Assembly (NCBI GenBank): GCA_034716415.1
Contig: JAYEJB010000055.1
Coordinates: 1 to 9,693, forward strand
Source: JAYEJB01 sp034716415
GTDB lineage: Bacteria; Patescibacteriota; Patescibacteriia; SG8-24
Direction of reading: 5' to 3'
DNA length: 9,693 nt
Of this stretch, positions 4,298 through 9,693 are shown piece after piece (the first letter of the stretch is position 1; every line of letters begins with the position of its first letter). A program made the position numbers and the translations under genes. The notes beneath the pieces were generated by a model. It was not told the DNA's origin and did not search any database. It saw nothing but the letters and a program-made list of their open reading frames with translations.

Positions 4298-6025
4298 ATG
4301 TCATCACCAATTTATCAAGCGATAAGACAGGTCAGCGAGGAGAAGGATATACCTGAAGAGTCCGTCATCGAGACTATCGAGGCGGCGCTCGCGGCCGCCT
4401 ACCGTAAGGACTTCGGCGAGAAGGATCAGAACGTCAAAGTCACTTTCGAACCTGAAAGTGGCGATTTCGACGTGTTCGACGTCAAGACGGTGGTCGAGGA
4501 TATGGAGATAATCGAGGAAATCGAAGATGGCGAAAATGGGGAGGAGGTCGTCGTGACGAAGGTGGTCAAGAAGGAAGTGAAAGTGGAGGAAGGGGACGAA
4601 GTGAAGAAAGAAGAGGAAATGAAGAAGGAGGTGAAGGAAGAAGAGGAGGATGACGAGGCGTTCGGATTCGGAATGAAGGAGCCGGCCGGTGAGCAGGAGG
4701 CGGGAAGCGGGAAGCAGGAAGGTGTCGTTGAAGAGGTGGTCGAGGAAGAATCGACTGTTGAAGGTGAAGAGGCAGAAGATGGTGAATCACCTTCTGCTGA
4801 AGTTGCGGGGGACGAGGAGGAGGACGAGGGTCCGAAGTTCAATCCCAAGACCGATATCATGATCACTGATGCCCAGGAACTGAAGAAGGGCGCGGAAATC
4901 GGAGAGGAGATCAAGACTCAACTCGAGGTTCCGGCGGCGTTCGGCCGCATGGCCGCGCAGACCGCCAAGCAGGTAATCATCCAGAAGATACGCGAGGCCG
5001 AGAGGACCAAGCTGTTCAATGAATTCAGGGATCGTGAGAAGGAGCTGGTCAACGCGACCGTGCAGAGGCGCGAGGGCAGGCTGGTGCTGATAGATCTCGG
5101 TCGGGTTACGGCGATCATGCCGCCGGACGAACAGGTTCCGAGCGAGAGATACACTCCCGGCGACCGCGTCAAGGTTTATGTCATCAGTGTCGAGCTGACT
5201 ACCCGTGGCCCGGAGATCGTCGTTTCCCGTTCGCATCCCGAAATCATCAGGAAGCTGTTCGGACTCGAGATCCCGGAGATCGCCGCCGGCACGGTCACCA
5301 TTCACGCCGTGGCGCGTGAGGCCGGAGCGCGCTCGAAGGTCGCGGTGTCGTCCAACCAGGAGAACGTCGACCCGATCGGTTCTTGCATCGGCCAGCGCGG
5401 CACCAGGATCCAGACGGTGATCGCCGAGCTCGGCGGGGAGAAAGTCGACGTCATCCAGTTTGATGAAGATCCGGCGATGTTCATCACCAACGCGCTGTCA
5501 CCGGCCAAGGTCATCGAGATCGAACTCGACGAAGAGAACCAGGTCGCTGACGTGCTCGTCGACGAGGATCAGCTGTCGTTGGCGATCGGTCGCGGCGGAC
5601 AGAACGTACGTCTCGCTTCGCGGTTGACCGGATGGAAGATTAACATCAGGAAGATCGGTGACGAGGGGGGTGAAGCGTTTACGGTGGATGAGAAGGAAGA
5701 GGGAGGTGCGGAAGCGCAGGATGAAGAAGGTGAGAAGGAGGCTGAAGGGGGCGCGGAAGCCGAGAAGGTTGAGGAGGAGACCGTGAGCGAGGAGCAGGAG
5801 ACGGGAGAAGCGGCAGAATCTTCCCCCGCTGAAGCTACGGAGGACAAGGAGGAGAAGGCGGAAAAGAAAAAGAAGAAAAAGGTGAAAAAGAAGAAAGCGG
5901 AAGAAGATGTCGAGAAAGGGGACAAGGTGGAGGAAGCGGAGGCTGAAAGTGTGGAGGGGCTTGCCCCGCACCCGAGCGAAGCGAGTGGTACAGGGGCCGA
6001 CGAAGGCGATAAGGAGGAGAAATAA
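4298..6025 (+). CDS. nusA: Transcription termination/antitermination factor NusA
   Basis: NusA binds RNA polymerase and nascent RNA, and controls pausing, termination and antitermination. The 575-residue product has the N-terminal polymerase-binding domain split in two: residues 1-66 (IYQAIRQVSEEKDIPEESV, EAALAAAYRKDFGE) and about 178-240 (FGRMAAQTAKQVIIQKIREA). The S1 domain follows (about 248-315), then KH1 with GSCIGQRG (361-368) and KH2 with AIGRGGQN (429-436). Residues 67-177 are a very acidic Glu/Val/Lys insertion; here many CPR NusA proteins carry a shorter one. A low-complexity Glu/Ala/Lys tail of about 119 residues, with a Lys run, follows KH2. Parts of the insertion and tail are repeat-derived DNA (4692-4722, 5964-5997). 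The ATG has no Shine-Dalgarno, only an A-rich leader behind the inverted repeat. yidC follows after 13 bp. Confidence 0.96.
   Translation: MSSPIYQAIRQVSEEKDIPEESVIETIEAALAAAYRKDFGEKDQNVKVTFEPESGDFDVFDVKTVVEDMEIIEEIEDGENGEEVVVTKVVKKEVKVEEGDEVKKEEEMKKEVKEEEEDDEAFGFGMKEPAGEQEAGSGKQEGVVEEVVEEESTVEGEEAEDGESPSAEVAGDEEEDEGPKFNPKTDIMITDAQELKKGAEIGEEIKTQLEVPAAFGRMAAQTAKQVIIQKIREAERTKLFNEFRDREKELVNATVQRREGRLVLIDLGRVTAIMPPDEQVPSERYTPGDRVKVYVISVELTTRGPEIVVSRSHPEIIRKLFGLEIPEIAAGTVTIHAVAREAGARSKVAVSSNQENVDPIGSCIGQRGTRIQTVIAELGGEKVDVIQFDEDPAMFITNALSPAKVIEIELDEENQVADVLVDEDQLSLAIGRGGQNVRLASRLTGWKINIRKIGDEGGEAFTVDEKEEGGAEAQDEEGEKEAEGGAEAEKVEEETVSEEQETGEAAESSPAEATEDKEEKAEKKKKKKVKKKKAEEDVEKGDKVEEAEAESVEGLAPHPSEASGTGADEGDKEEK
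4692..4722 (+). repeat. GAAGCGGGA-family repeat inside nusA
   Basis: Within the acidic insertion the DNA reads AGGCGGGAAGCGGGAAGCAGG, close to the spacer repeat at 3188-3207 and containing the exact 9-mer GAAGCGGGA (4704-4712). It is translated in frame as EAGSGKQEG, a Gly/Ser break in otherwise Glu/Val-rich protein. A weaker relative (GGGAGAAGCGGC, 5801-5812) lies in the tail. Confidence 0.7.
5963..5997 (+). repeat. REP-like palindrome inside the nusA tail
   Basis: GCCCC-GCACC (5963-5972) can pair with GGT-ACA-GGGGC (5987-5997) as an imperfect stem around CGAGCGAAGCGAG. The 10-mer GAGCGAAGCG (5974-5983) is shared with the REP-like element near 2066-2076 in reverse orientation. It is translated as LAPHPSEASGTG, unlike the Glu/Lys-rich sequence on both sides. 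Confidence 0.55.
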
Positions 6026-6038
6026 TCGTCAATAGAAT

Positions 6039-6782
6039 ATGATCGGTCTTTTTGACACGTTCCTATATCAGCCGATATTCAACCTGCTCATCGGGATCTA
6101 TAATTTCATTCCGGGCAATGACATCGGTGTCGCAATCATCATCCTGACGATTCTGGTCAAGACGGCGCTTTGGCCCGTTTCGGCGCGCGCGCTCAAGTCG
6201 CAGAAGTCGTTACAGGACATCCAGCCGAAGCTCGAGGAACTCAAGAAGAAGTATCCGGACAAGGAAGACAAGGAGAAGCTCGCCAAGGAGATGATGGAGC
6301 TGTACTCGAAGGAAAAGGTCAATCCGATGGCCTCCTGCCTGCCGCTCCTGATCCAACTCCCGGTGTTCATCGCGCTCTACAAGTCCCTCATCAAGGGGTT
6401 GGAGTCCCAGGGTTTCGACCATCTCTATTCTTTCGTCGCGAATCCCGGCACGATTGAGCCGATCTTCCTGGGTCTGGTACAGCTGGGTGAAGTCAACATC
6501 TATCTCGCGGTGCTCGCCGCCATCACGCAGTATTTCCAGGCGAAGATGATGGTGACCAAGCAACAGCCCAAGAAGACGCCAGGCGCGCAGGACGAGAAGA
6601 TGCTCGCCAACATGAACAAGTCCATGGTCTACATGATGCCGGTCATCACGCTGGTCATCGGACTGCAGTTCCCGGGCGGATTGACACTCTACTGGCTCGT
6701 CATGAACCTGCTGACCATTTTTCAGCAGAAGGTCTTCCTCAAAAAGGACGACAAGGAGAAGCCAGCGGAAGCCACGGCATAA
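6039..6782 (+). CDS. yidC: YidC/Oxa1 family membrane protein insertase
   Basis: YidC inserts and folds proteins in the cytoplasmic membrane, alone or with SecYEG. The 247-residue product is the compact core with about five hydrophobic segments and no large periplasmic domain. TM1 (GVAIIILTILVKTALWPVS) carries K41 where characterised YidC proteins have the groove Arg; Lys keeps the charge. The cytoplasmic hairpin is the charged helical stretch SLQDIQPKLEELKKKYPDKE. Then come MASCLPLLIQLPVFIALYKS, NIYLAVLAAITQYF and PGGLTLYWLVMNLLTIFQQ, the family's usual C-terminal helices. A Lys-rich tail ends the protein. No lipoprotein signal is visible. It starts 13 bp after nusA, with AAGGAGGA only far upstream (6011-6018). 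The usual rpmH-rnpA neighbours are absent. Confidence 0.95.
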   Translation: MIGLFDTFLYQPIFNLLIGIYNFIPGNDIGVAIIILTILVKTALWPVSARALKSQKSLQDIQPKLEELKKKYPDKEDKEKLAKEMMELYSKEKVNPMASCLPLLIQLPVFIALYKSLIKGLESQGFDHLYSFVANPGTIEPIFLGLVQLGEVNIYLAVLAAITQYFQAKMMVTKQQPKKTPGAQDEKMLANMNKSMVYMMPVITLVIGLQFPGGLTLYWLVMNLLTIFQQKVFLKKDDKEKPAEATA

Positions 6783-6794
6783 TCAAGGTGACAT

Positions 6795-7106
6795 ATGCGA
6801 TATCGCGATTCTCAATTGACCGGAGTGCCGGTCTACACCCGTAGTGGAAATCACGTCGGGCGTCTCGTTGGATTCGTCATAGAGAGCGATGCGCATGAAG
6901 TCATCCAGTACGCGGTCAAGAAATCCGGCACGTTCGAGTTGTTGCTGCCGAAGGAATTTCTCGTCAATCGGAGTCAGGTACTTTCGGTCAGCGAAGAGAA
7001 GATGGTGGTCGAAGACGCGGCCGTGACAGAGAAAGCCAAGGCGAAGAAGAAAAAAGTCGCGGAGTCGGCACCGAAGACAGTCGGGGTTACGCGGTCGATG
7101 GAGTGA
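6795..7106 (+). CDS. PRC-barrel domain protein
   Basis: The 103-residue product matches the PRC-barrel fold over its first ~75 residues: SQLTGVPVYTRSGNHVGRLVGFVIESDAHEVIQYAVKK, then a strand-rich segment ending LLPKEFLVNRSQVLSVSEEKMVVED. PRC-barrels occur in RimM, photosynthetic reaction-centre H subunits and small stand-alone proteins, and usually mediate protein or RNA contacts. This one lacks the RimM N-terminal domain, so it is not RimM. A Lys/Ala-rich tail (AKAKKKKVAES) could bind nucleic acid or membrane lipids; that is inference. AAGGTG (6785-6790) gives a good ribosome binding site, 12 bp after yidC, so it is the last gene of the nusA-yidC cluster. Confidence 0.85.
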   Translation: MRYRDSQLTGVPVYTRSGNHVGRLVGFVIESDAHEVIQYAVKKSGTFELLLPKEFLVNRSQVLSVSEEKMVVEDAAVTEKAKAKKKKVAESAPKTVGVTRSME

Positions 7107-7148
7107 AGACGGGGCGGAGACTCCTTATCCATGATTCCAGTCAAAAAG

Positions 7149-7186
7149 AACCAGGTTGTTTCATTCCGAAACAACCTGGTTTTTTT
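7149..7186. terminator. Strong bidirectional intrinsic terminator
   Basis: AACCAGGTTGTTTC (7149-7162) pairs perfectly with GAAACAACCTGGTT (7168-7181) over 14 bp around ATTCC. Five more Ts follow on the plus strand (7182-7186). An A-run (7143-7147) precedes it, so the minus strand also reads as stem plus U-run. It ends the nusA cluster and backs up the minus-strand gene's own terminator. Confidence 0.95.
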
Positions 7187-7206
7187 GGTATCCAGTCGTT
7201 GATAAG

Positions 7207-7227
7207 AAAAACGGCGCATCACGCCGT
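7207..7227 (-). terminator. Intrinsic terminator of the zinc-ribbon gene
   Basis: On the minus strand ACGGCG (7227-7222) pairs with CGCCGT (7216-7211) around a 5-nt loop and runs into TTTTC (7210-7206). It lies ten bases behind the stop codon of the minus-strand gene. Confidence 0.75.
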
Positions 7228-7236
7228 CTTGGGTCG

Positions 7237-7440
7237 TCAGTCTTTCTTGTCGAGCGGTTCACCGCACATACTGCAGACACCATCTTCCGTCGCGCACTTG
7301 GCGCAGAACTTGAGGGTGGCGCTGTTCGTCAGGCCACCGCACTTCTCACAGTGTCCAATCATCGTGATGCCTGATCTGTTAGTCAGACACTTCTCGCAAA
7401 GGACGTTGGAGAGGGGATTGCTTTCTTGTTCTTTTTCCAC
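7237..7440 (-). CDS. Small zinc-ribbon protein with four CxxC motifs
   Basis: The 67-residue product has four evenly spread CxxC knuckles: CEKC (15-18), CEKC (31-34), CAKC (46-49) and CSMC (56-59). This is enough ligand for two zinc ions. The C-terminal half KFCAKCATEDGVCSMCGEPL has the compact 'FCxxCAxxxGxCxxCG' look of zinc ribbons. There is no other domain. Such proteins may be nucleic-acid or protein-binding adaptors, but no function is assigned. The start is GTG at 7440, chosen because GGAGG lies four bases upstream; the ATG two bases earlier is in a frame that closes quickly. It is convergent to the nusA cluster and has its own promoter and terminator, so it is an independent single-gene unit. 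Confidence 0.8.
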   Translation of the reverse strand: MEKEQESNPLSNVLCEKCLTNRSGITMIGHCEKCGGLTNSATLKFCAKCATEDGVCSMCGEPLDKKD

Positions 7441-7459
7441 ATTACCTCCCGTATCTAAT

Positions 7460-7487
7460 ACATTAGCGGTCGTAGGGTGGTTGTCAA
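7460..7487 (-). promoter_or_regulatory. Probable promoter of the zinc-ribbon gene
   Basis: On the minus strand TTGACA (7487-7482) is a perfect -35 box. With a 16-bp spacer the -10 is TAATGT (7465-7460), a weak match. Initiation near 7453 would leave a leader of about 12 nt holding GGAGG. Confidence 0.5.
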
Positions 7488-7509
7488 TGTTTGAGTGGTG
7501 GATTTTTTA

Positions 7510-7572
7510 GGGGCAGAAGGGGCAGGAGCGGGAGAAGGGGCAGAAGGGGCAGAAGGGGCAGAAGCGGGAGCC
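7510..7572. repeat. 9-bp tandem repeat array, inverse orientation to the array at 1-99
   Basis: Seven 9-bp units run without gaps: GGGGCAGAA (four exact copies), GGGGCAGGA, GCGGGAGAA and GCGGGAGCC. Pairs of units rebuild the reverse complement of the 18-bp unit at 1-90, so the two arrays are one family in opposite orientation about 7.5 kb apart. The exact 9-mer GAAGCGGGA lies at 7561-7569. Confidence 0.9.
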
Positions 7573-7582
7573 GTCCGGTATC

Positions 7583-7632
7583 CCCGGCATTCCCGGCATT
7601 CGCCGGGCACGGTGCCGGGCACGGCGCCGGGC
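7583..7632. repeat. GC-rich nested tandem repeats
   Basis: Two copies of CCCGGCATT (7583-7591, 7592-7600) are followed by GCCGGGCACGGT (7602-7613), GCCGGGCACGGC (7614-7625) and a partial GCCGGGC (7626-7632). GGTGCCGGGCA (7611-7621) differs by one base from the reverse complement of the TGCCTGGCACC core near 2009 and 2091. The gap 7441-7690 holds only repeats and promoters; I see no gene in it. Confidence 0.7.
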
Positions 7633-7672
7633 TAGTGGGAAGAGAATTTCTTTTCCCGCCCCTATCGATGCG

Positions 7673-7681
7673 TGCTACGAT
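7673..7681 (+). promoter_or_regulatory. Possible extended -10 promoter, near-leaderless start
   Basis: TGCTACGAT gives an extended -10 (TG-n-TACGAT, hexamer 7676-7681). The -35 region 17 bp upstream (TTCCCG, 7653-7658) is poor. Initiation near 7688 would put the ATG at 7691 within a few bases of the 5' end, and no Shine-Dalgarno is present before it. Confidence 0.35.
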
Positions 7682-7690
7682 ACATGCAGT

Positions 7691-8569
7691 ATGGAAGGTC
7701 CGGAGGACAAGGGGAATAAAAGTTTGCGCGACGCGGTCCTGGCGACCGTGGTCTGGTTCGATGTCTTCGGGTATCCGCTGACGTTACCGGAGGTTGCGCG
7801 ATATCTGCCTGTCGGTGGCGGTCTCAAGGGTGTGTCGCTTTCTGATGTGGCGGCGATGTTGGATTCATCGGAGTTCAGCTGCGGTGACGGTTACTATTCC
7901 CTGAAGGACGGAAAGGGAGCGTCAGTCTTGCGTCAGCGGAGATATCGACTGGCCAAGCGGAAGCTGGGACGTGCCCGTCGGGCGGCTTCGTTGTTCGGTC
8001 TCATGCCCTCTGTCCGTCTCGTCGCGGTCTGCAATAGCCTCGCCGTGTCGAACGCGGAGGAGGGGAGCGATATCGACCTGTTCGTCGTGTGCAGGCCAGG
8101 CACGCTCTGGGCGACCAGGTTCGCGCTGGCCGGAACGTTGAAACTGTTCGGACTCCGACCCACTCCGGAAGAACAGAAAGACAAACTCTGTTTGAGTTTC
8201 TGGGTATCCGAATCGGAGATGGACCTTTCCCGTTATGCCCTGCCTGGTGGTGATCCGTACATGGATTTTTGGATAGCGACACTGATGCCGCTCTATGACG
8301 CGGGGGGTGTATTCGATGAATTTAGGAAAGTGAACGAGGTCGGAAGGTCGGAAGGTCGGAAGGTCGGAAATGGATCGGGCCGAATCGAGAGACTTGCTAA
8401 ACGGATTCAGATGAGGAAGTTTCCCGAACGCATCCGTGCCATGGCTAATCTCGACAGTCGGGTCGTCGTCTCGGATGACGTGCTCAAGTTCCACGTCAAT
8501 GACCGCCGCGCCGTCTTTAGGGGCAGGTTCAGGGAAAAATTGGATTCGTTAAACGTGAAAGAGATATGA
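7691..8569 (+). CDS. Nucleotidyltransferase-fold protein with N-terminal winged-helix-like region
   Basis: The 292-residue product has a helical N-terminal part (SLRDAVLATVVWFDVFGYPLT, VARYLP) of winged-helix style. A nucleotidyltransferase core follows: CNSLAVSNAEEGSDIDLFVV, in which D127 and D129 are the metal-binding DxD pair of the pol-beta superfamily. The usual GS glycine pair ahead of it is replaced (CNSLAVSN). KLCLSFWVSESEMDLSRYAL may supply the third acidic strand. The fold suggests transfer of a nucleotide group, but the substrate is unknown. An exact 4 x 8-bp tandem repeat (8338-8369) in the C-terminal part encodes EVGRSEGRKVGN, probably a linker. The stop overlaps the next gene's ATG (ATGA, 8566-8569), which suggests translational coupling with the O-antigen ligase-like gene and hence a role in surface glycan synthesis or its control. 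Confidence 0.75.
   Translation: MEGPEDKGNKSLRDAVLATVVWFDVFGYPLTLPEVARYLPVGGGLKGVSLSDVAAMLDSSEFSCGDGYYSLKDGKGASVLRQRRYRLAKRKLGRARRAASLFGLMPSVRLVAVCNSLAVSNAEEGSDIDLFVVCRPGTLWATRFALAGTLKLFGLRPTPEEQKDKLCLSFWVSESEMDLSRYALPGGDPYMDFWIATLMPLYDAGGVFDEFRKVNEVGRSEGRKVGNGSGRIERLAKRIQMRKFPERIRAMANLDSRVVVSDDVLKFHVNDRRAVFRGRFREKLDSLNVKEI
8338..8369 (+). repeat. 4 x 8-bp tandem repeat inside the coding sequence
   Basis: GGTCGGAA is repeated four times exactly. Eight is not a multiple of three, so each copy reads in a different frame, and gain or loss of one or two copies would shift the rest of the gene. The repeat is purine-rich on the coding strand, like the other repeats here. Confidence 0.95.
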
Positions 8570-9693
8570 GGACAGCAAAAATCGCCAGGATACTTTTTTA
8601 TATCTTGCTCGCGGTCGCCCCGCTCGGTACCCGCTACATCGGCTACATGGGCAACATCGGTGGTGTCGATATCGAGGCGGGCACGGTCAGCATGTTCGGT
8701 ACGCAGCTTATCGCGATATTGTTCATTATCCTTGCGTTGATGGTCGCGGTCGATAAGGAAGAAGACGTGCCAGCGTGGAAAAAGGACTCGTTCTCGTTCG
8801 TGGCGTTGTTGATTGTCGCGTCCGCGTACGTTTCAGCGGCGTTGTCATTGCGTTTCACTTCGAGTCTGGTTGTCGCGTCGTGGATCGCTCTTGGCGCGGC
8901 CGTGTTCGGTAGCGTGCGCATCGTGAAGCCGTCGACGGCGATTTCGGCGATCGCGCTGGCGGTCGGCGCGGTACTACAGGCGCTCTTGGGAGGTATTCAA
9001 TTCCTGATGCAGGAGGTCGTGGCGAGCAAGTGGCTCGGCATGGCCGCGCATCTGCCGTCAGAGGTCGGCGCTTTCGTGGTCGGGACCGATGACGGTCGGT
9101 GGCTGCGCGCGTACGGGACACTACCGCACCCGAACGAACTCGGGATGTATCTGGCCGTGGCCGCCGTGCTGTCCCTGGCATACGCCGCCGGTCGCAGCGG
9201 TTGGGCGAAGCGGCTGGGGGTAGTCGCCGCCATACTCTGCGCGTTCGGTCTGGTGCTGACATTTTCGCGGAGCGCGGCGATCGGTTTCATCGCCGGATTG
9301 GTCACGTTGGCGATTCCCGCACTCTTCTGCGTCGGCAAGTGGAAGCCGCGCGCATCCGGAACACTGATCATAGTCGCGGTCGGTCTGATCGCTTTCGTCT
9401 CGGCGTTCATCGTCATGCGTGATCCGGCCATGTCGCGTGTCTCGGCTGAAGGTCGGCTGGAACGGATATCAATTGAGGAGCGGAGTTCTCAACTTGTTGA
9501 CGCGCGCGTCCTTTTCTTGCGGAACTCCCTTGTCGGAGTCGGGCCGGGCATGATGCCGTACGCGGCCCATGAGATGGATTCCGGGCGCGACGCTTGGGAC
9601 TACCAATATGTCCACAACGCGCCGTTGTTGGTCGCGGTCGAAACCGGATTCTTCGGAATCATCGCTTGGACGGTCTTTACTTGGTTGTTGATC
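8566..9693 (+). CDS. O-antigen ligase/polymerase (Wzy/WaaL) family membrane protein, 3' end missing
   Basis: The frame is open for 376 codons from ATG at 8566 to the last base, so the C-terminus lies outside the window. The protein is mostly hydrophobic helices. It shows the family's landmarks in order: GTLPHPNELGMYLAVA (H188-P189-N190), LTFSRSAAIGFIAG (S234-R235), the pre-motif Arg-rich loop ERISIEERSSQLVDARVLFL, GVGPG (324-328) and YVHNAPLLVAVETGFFG (H350-N351) within the large extracytoplasmic loop. Members join or polymerise undecaprenyl-linked glycans, or transfer them to lipid or protein. The acceptor is unknown, and a CPR cell may use it for protein O-glycosylation or surface polymer assembly. 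It starts inside the stop codon of the nucleotidyltransferase gene, with no separate Shine-Dalgarno except GAAAGAG just upstream. Confidence 0.88.
   Translation, partial: MRTAKIARILFYILLAVAPLGTRYIGYMGNIGGVDIEAGTVSMFGTQLIAILFIILALMVAVDKEEDVPAWKKDSFSFVALLIVASAYVSAALSLRFTSSLVVASWIALGAAVFGSVRIVKPSTAISAIALAVGAVLQALLGGIQFLMQEVVASKWLGMAAHLPSEVGAFVVGTDDGRWLRAYGTLPHPNELGMYLAVAAVLSLAYAAGRSGWAKRLGVVAAILCAFGLVLTFSRSAAIGFIAGLVTLAIPALFCVGKWKPRASGTLIIVAVGLIAFVSAFIVMRDPAMSRVSAEGRLERISIEERSSQLVDARVLFLRNSLVGVGPGMMPYAAHEMDSGRDAWDYQYVHNAPLLVAVETGFFGIIAWTVFTWLLI

Noticed and set aside
4426..4914. Long minus-strand Ser-rich reading frame opposite nusA
   Set aside because: It is the antisense of GAG/GAA/GAC-rich codons of the acidic insertion, a composition artefact.
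7103..7510. Plus-strand reading frame of 135 codons over the zinc-ribbon gene
   Set aside because: It runs through the bidirectional terminator and antisense to the four CxxC motifs. The minus-strand gene has a Shine-Dalgarno, promoter and terminator; this frame has none.
8643..9431. Several minus-strand reading frames opposite the O-antigen ligase-like gene
   Set aside because: They are Arg/Ser/Pro/Thr-rich low-quality translations antisense to a gene whose family motifs are clear.

Overview
The window looks like chromosomal DNA of a small-genome, moderately GC-rich bacterium, most likely of the Patescibacteria/Candidate Phyla Radiation (CPR). This is an inference from protein style: a NusA with a long acidic insertion in its N-terminal domain, a short YidC without an N-terminal extension and with Lys at the groove position, very short intergenic distances inside gene clusters, and several small conserved-looking proteins without a recognised family. 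TGA acts as a normal stop (for example at 3739-3741 and 8567-8569), which argues against the code-25 lineages Gracilibacteria and Absconditabacteria.

Layout. Positions 1-99 hold an 18-bp tandem repeat. A near-consensus promoter (122-150) then drives a bactofilin (234-773) and a divergent diacylglycerol-kinase-fold protein (810-1589), followed by a long hairpin. Positions 1590-2304 hold tRNA-Leu(GAG) and tRNA-Val(UAC). Each is followed directly by the same two-hairpin module, and REP-like repeats lie between them. A small two-helix membrane protein (2305-2559) and a class I SAM methyltransferase (2565-3119) end at a hairpin. A promoter at 3255-3283 drives a three-helix membrane protein (3316-3741) and a YraN/UPF0102 nuclease-like protein (3743-4114). 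An unusual leader (promoter, immediate terminator, long inverted repeat) precedes nusA (4298-6025), which is followed by yidC (6039-6782) and a PRC-barrel protein (6795-7106). A strong terminator ends this cluster. A convergent minus-strand zinc-ribbon gene (7237-7440) has its own promoter and terminator. After a repeat-rich gap comes a nucleotidyltransferase-fold gene (7691-8569), overlapping by ATGA an O-antigen ligase/polymerase family gene (8566 to the window edge).

How the genes fit together. nusA (transcription elongation/termination), yidC (membrane protein insertion) and the tRNAs are housekeeping. Bactofilin (cell shape or envelope scaffold), YidC and the O-antigen ligase-like gene are envelope functions, so the right edge may be the start of a surface polysaccharide locus.

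The least ordinary content is non-coding. It comprises a family of purine-rich repeats sharing the 9-mer GAAGCGGGA, found in intergenic spacers and inside nusA; a base-pair-covarying hairpin module behind both tRNAs; a leader before nusA with mutually exclusive stems; and an exact 4 x 8-bp tandem repeat inside the nucleotidyltransferase gene whose copy number would shift the reading frame. No database search was possible, so family assignments rest on motif recognition.
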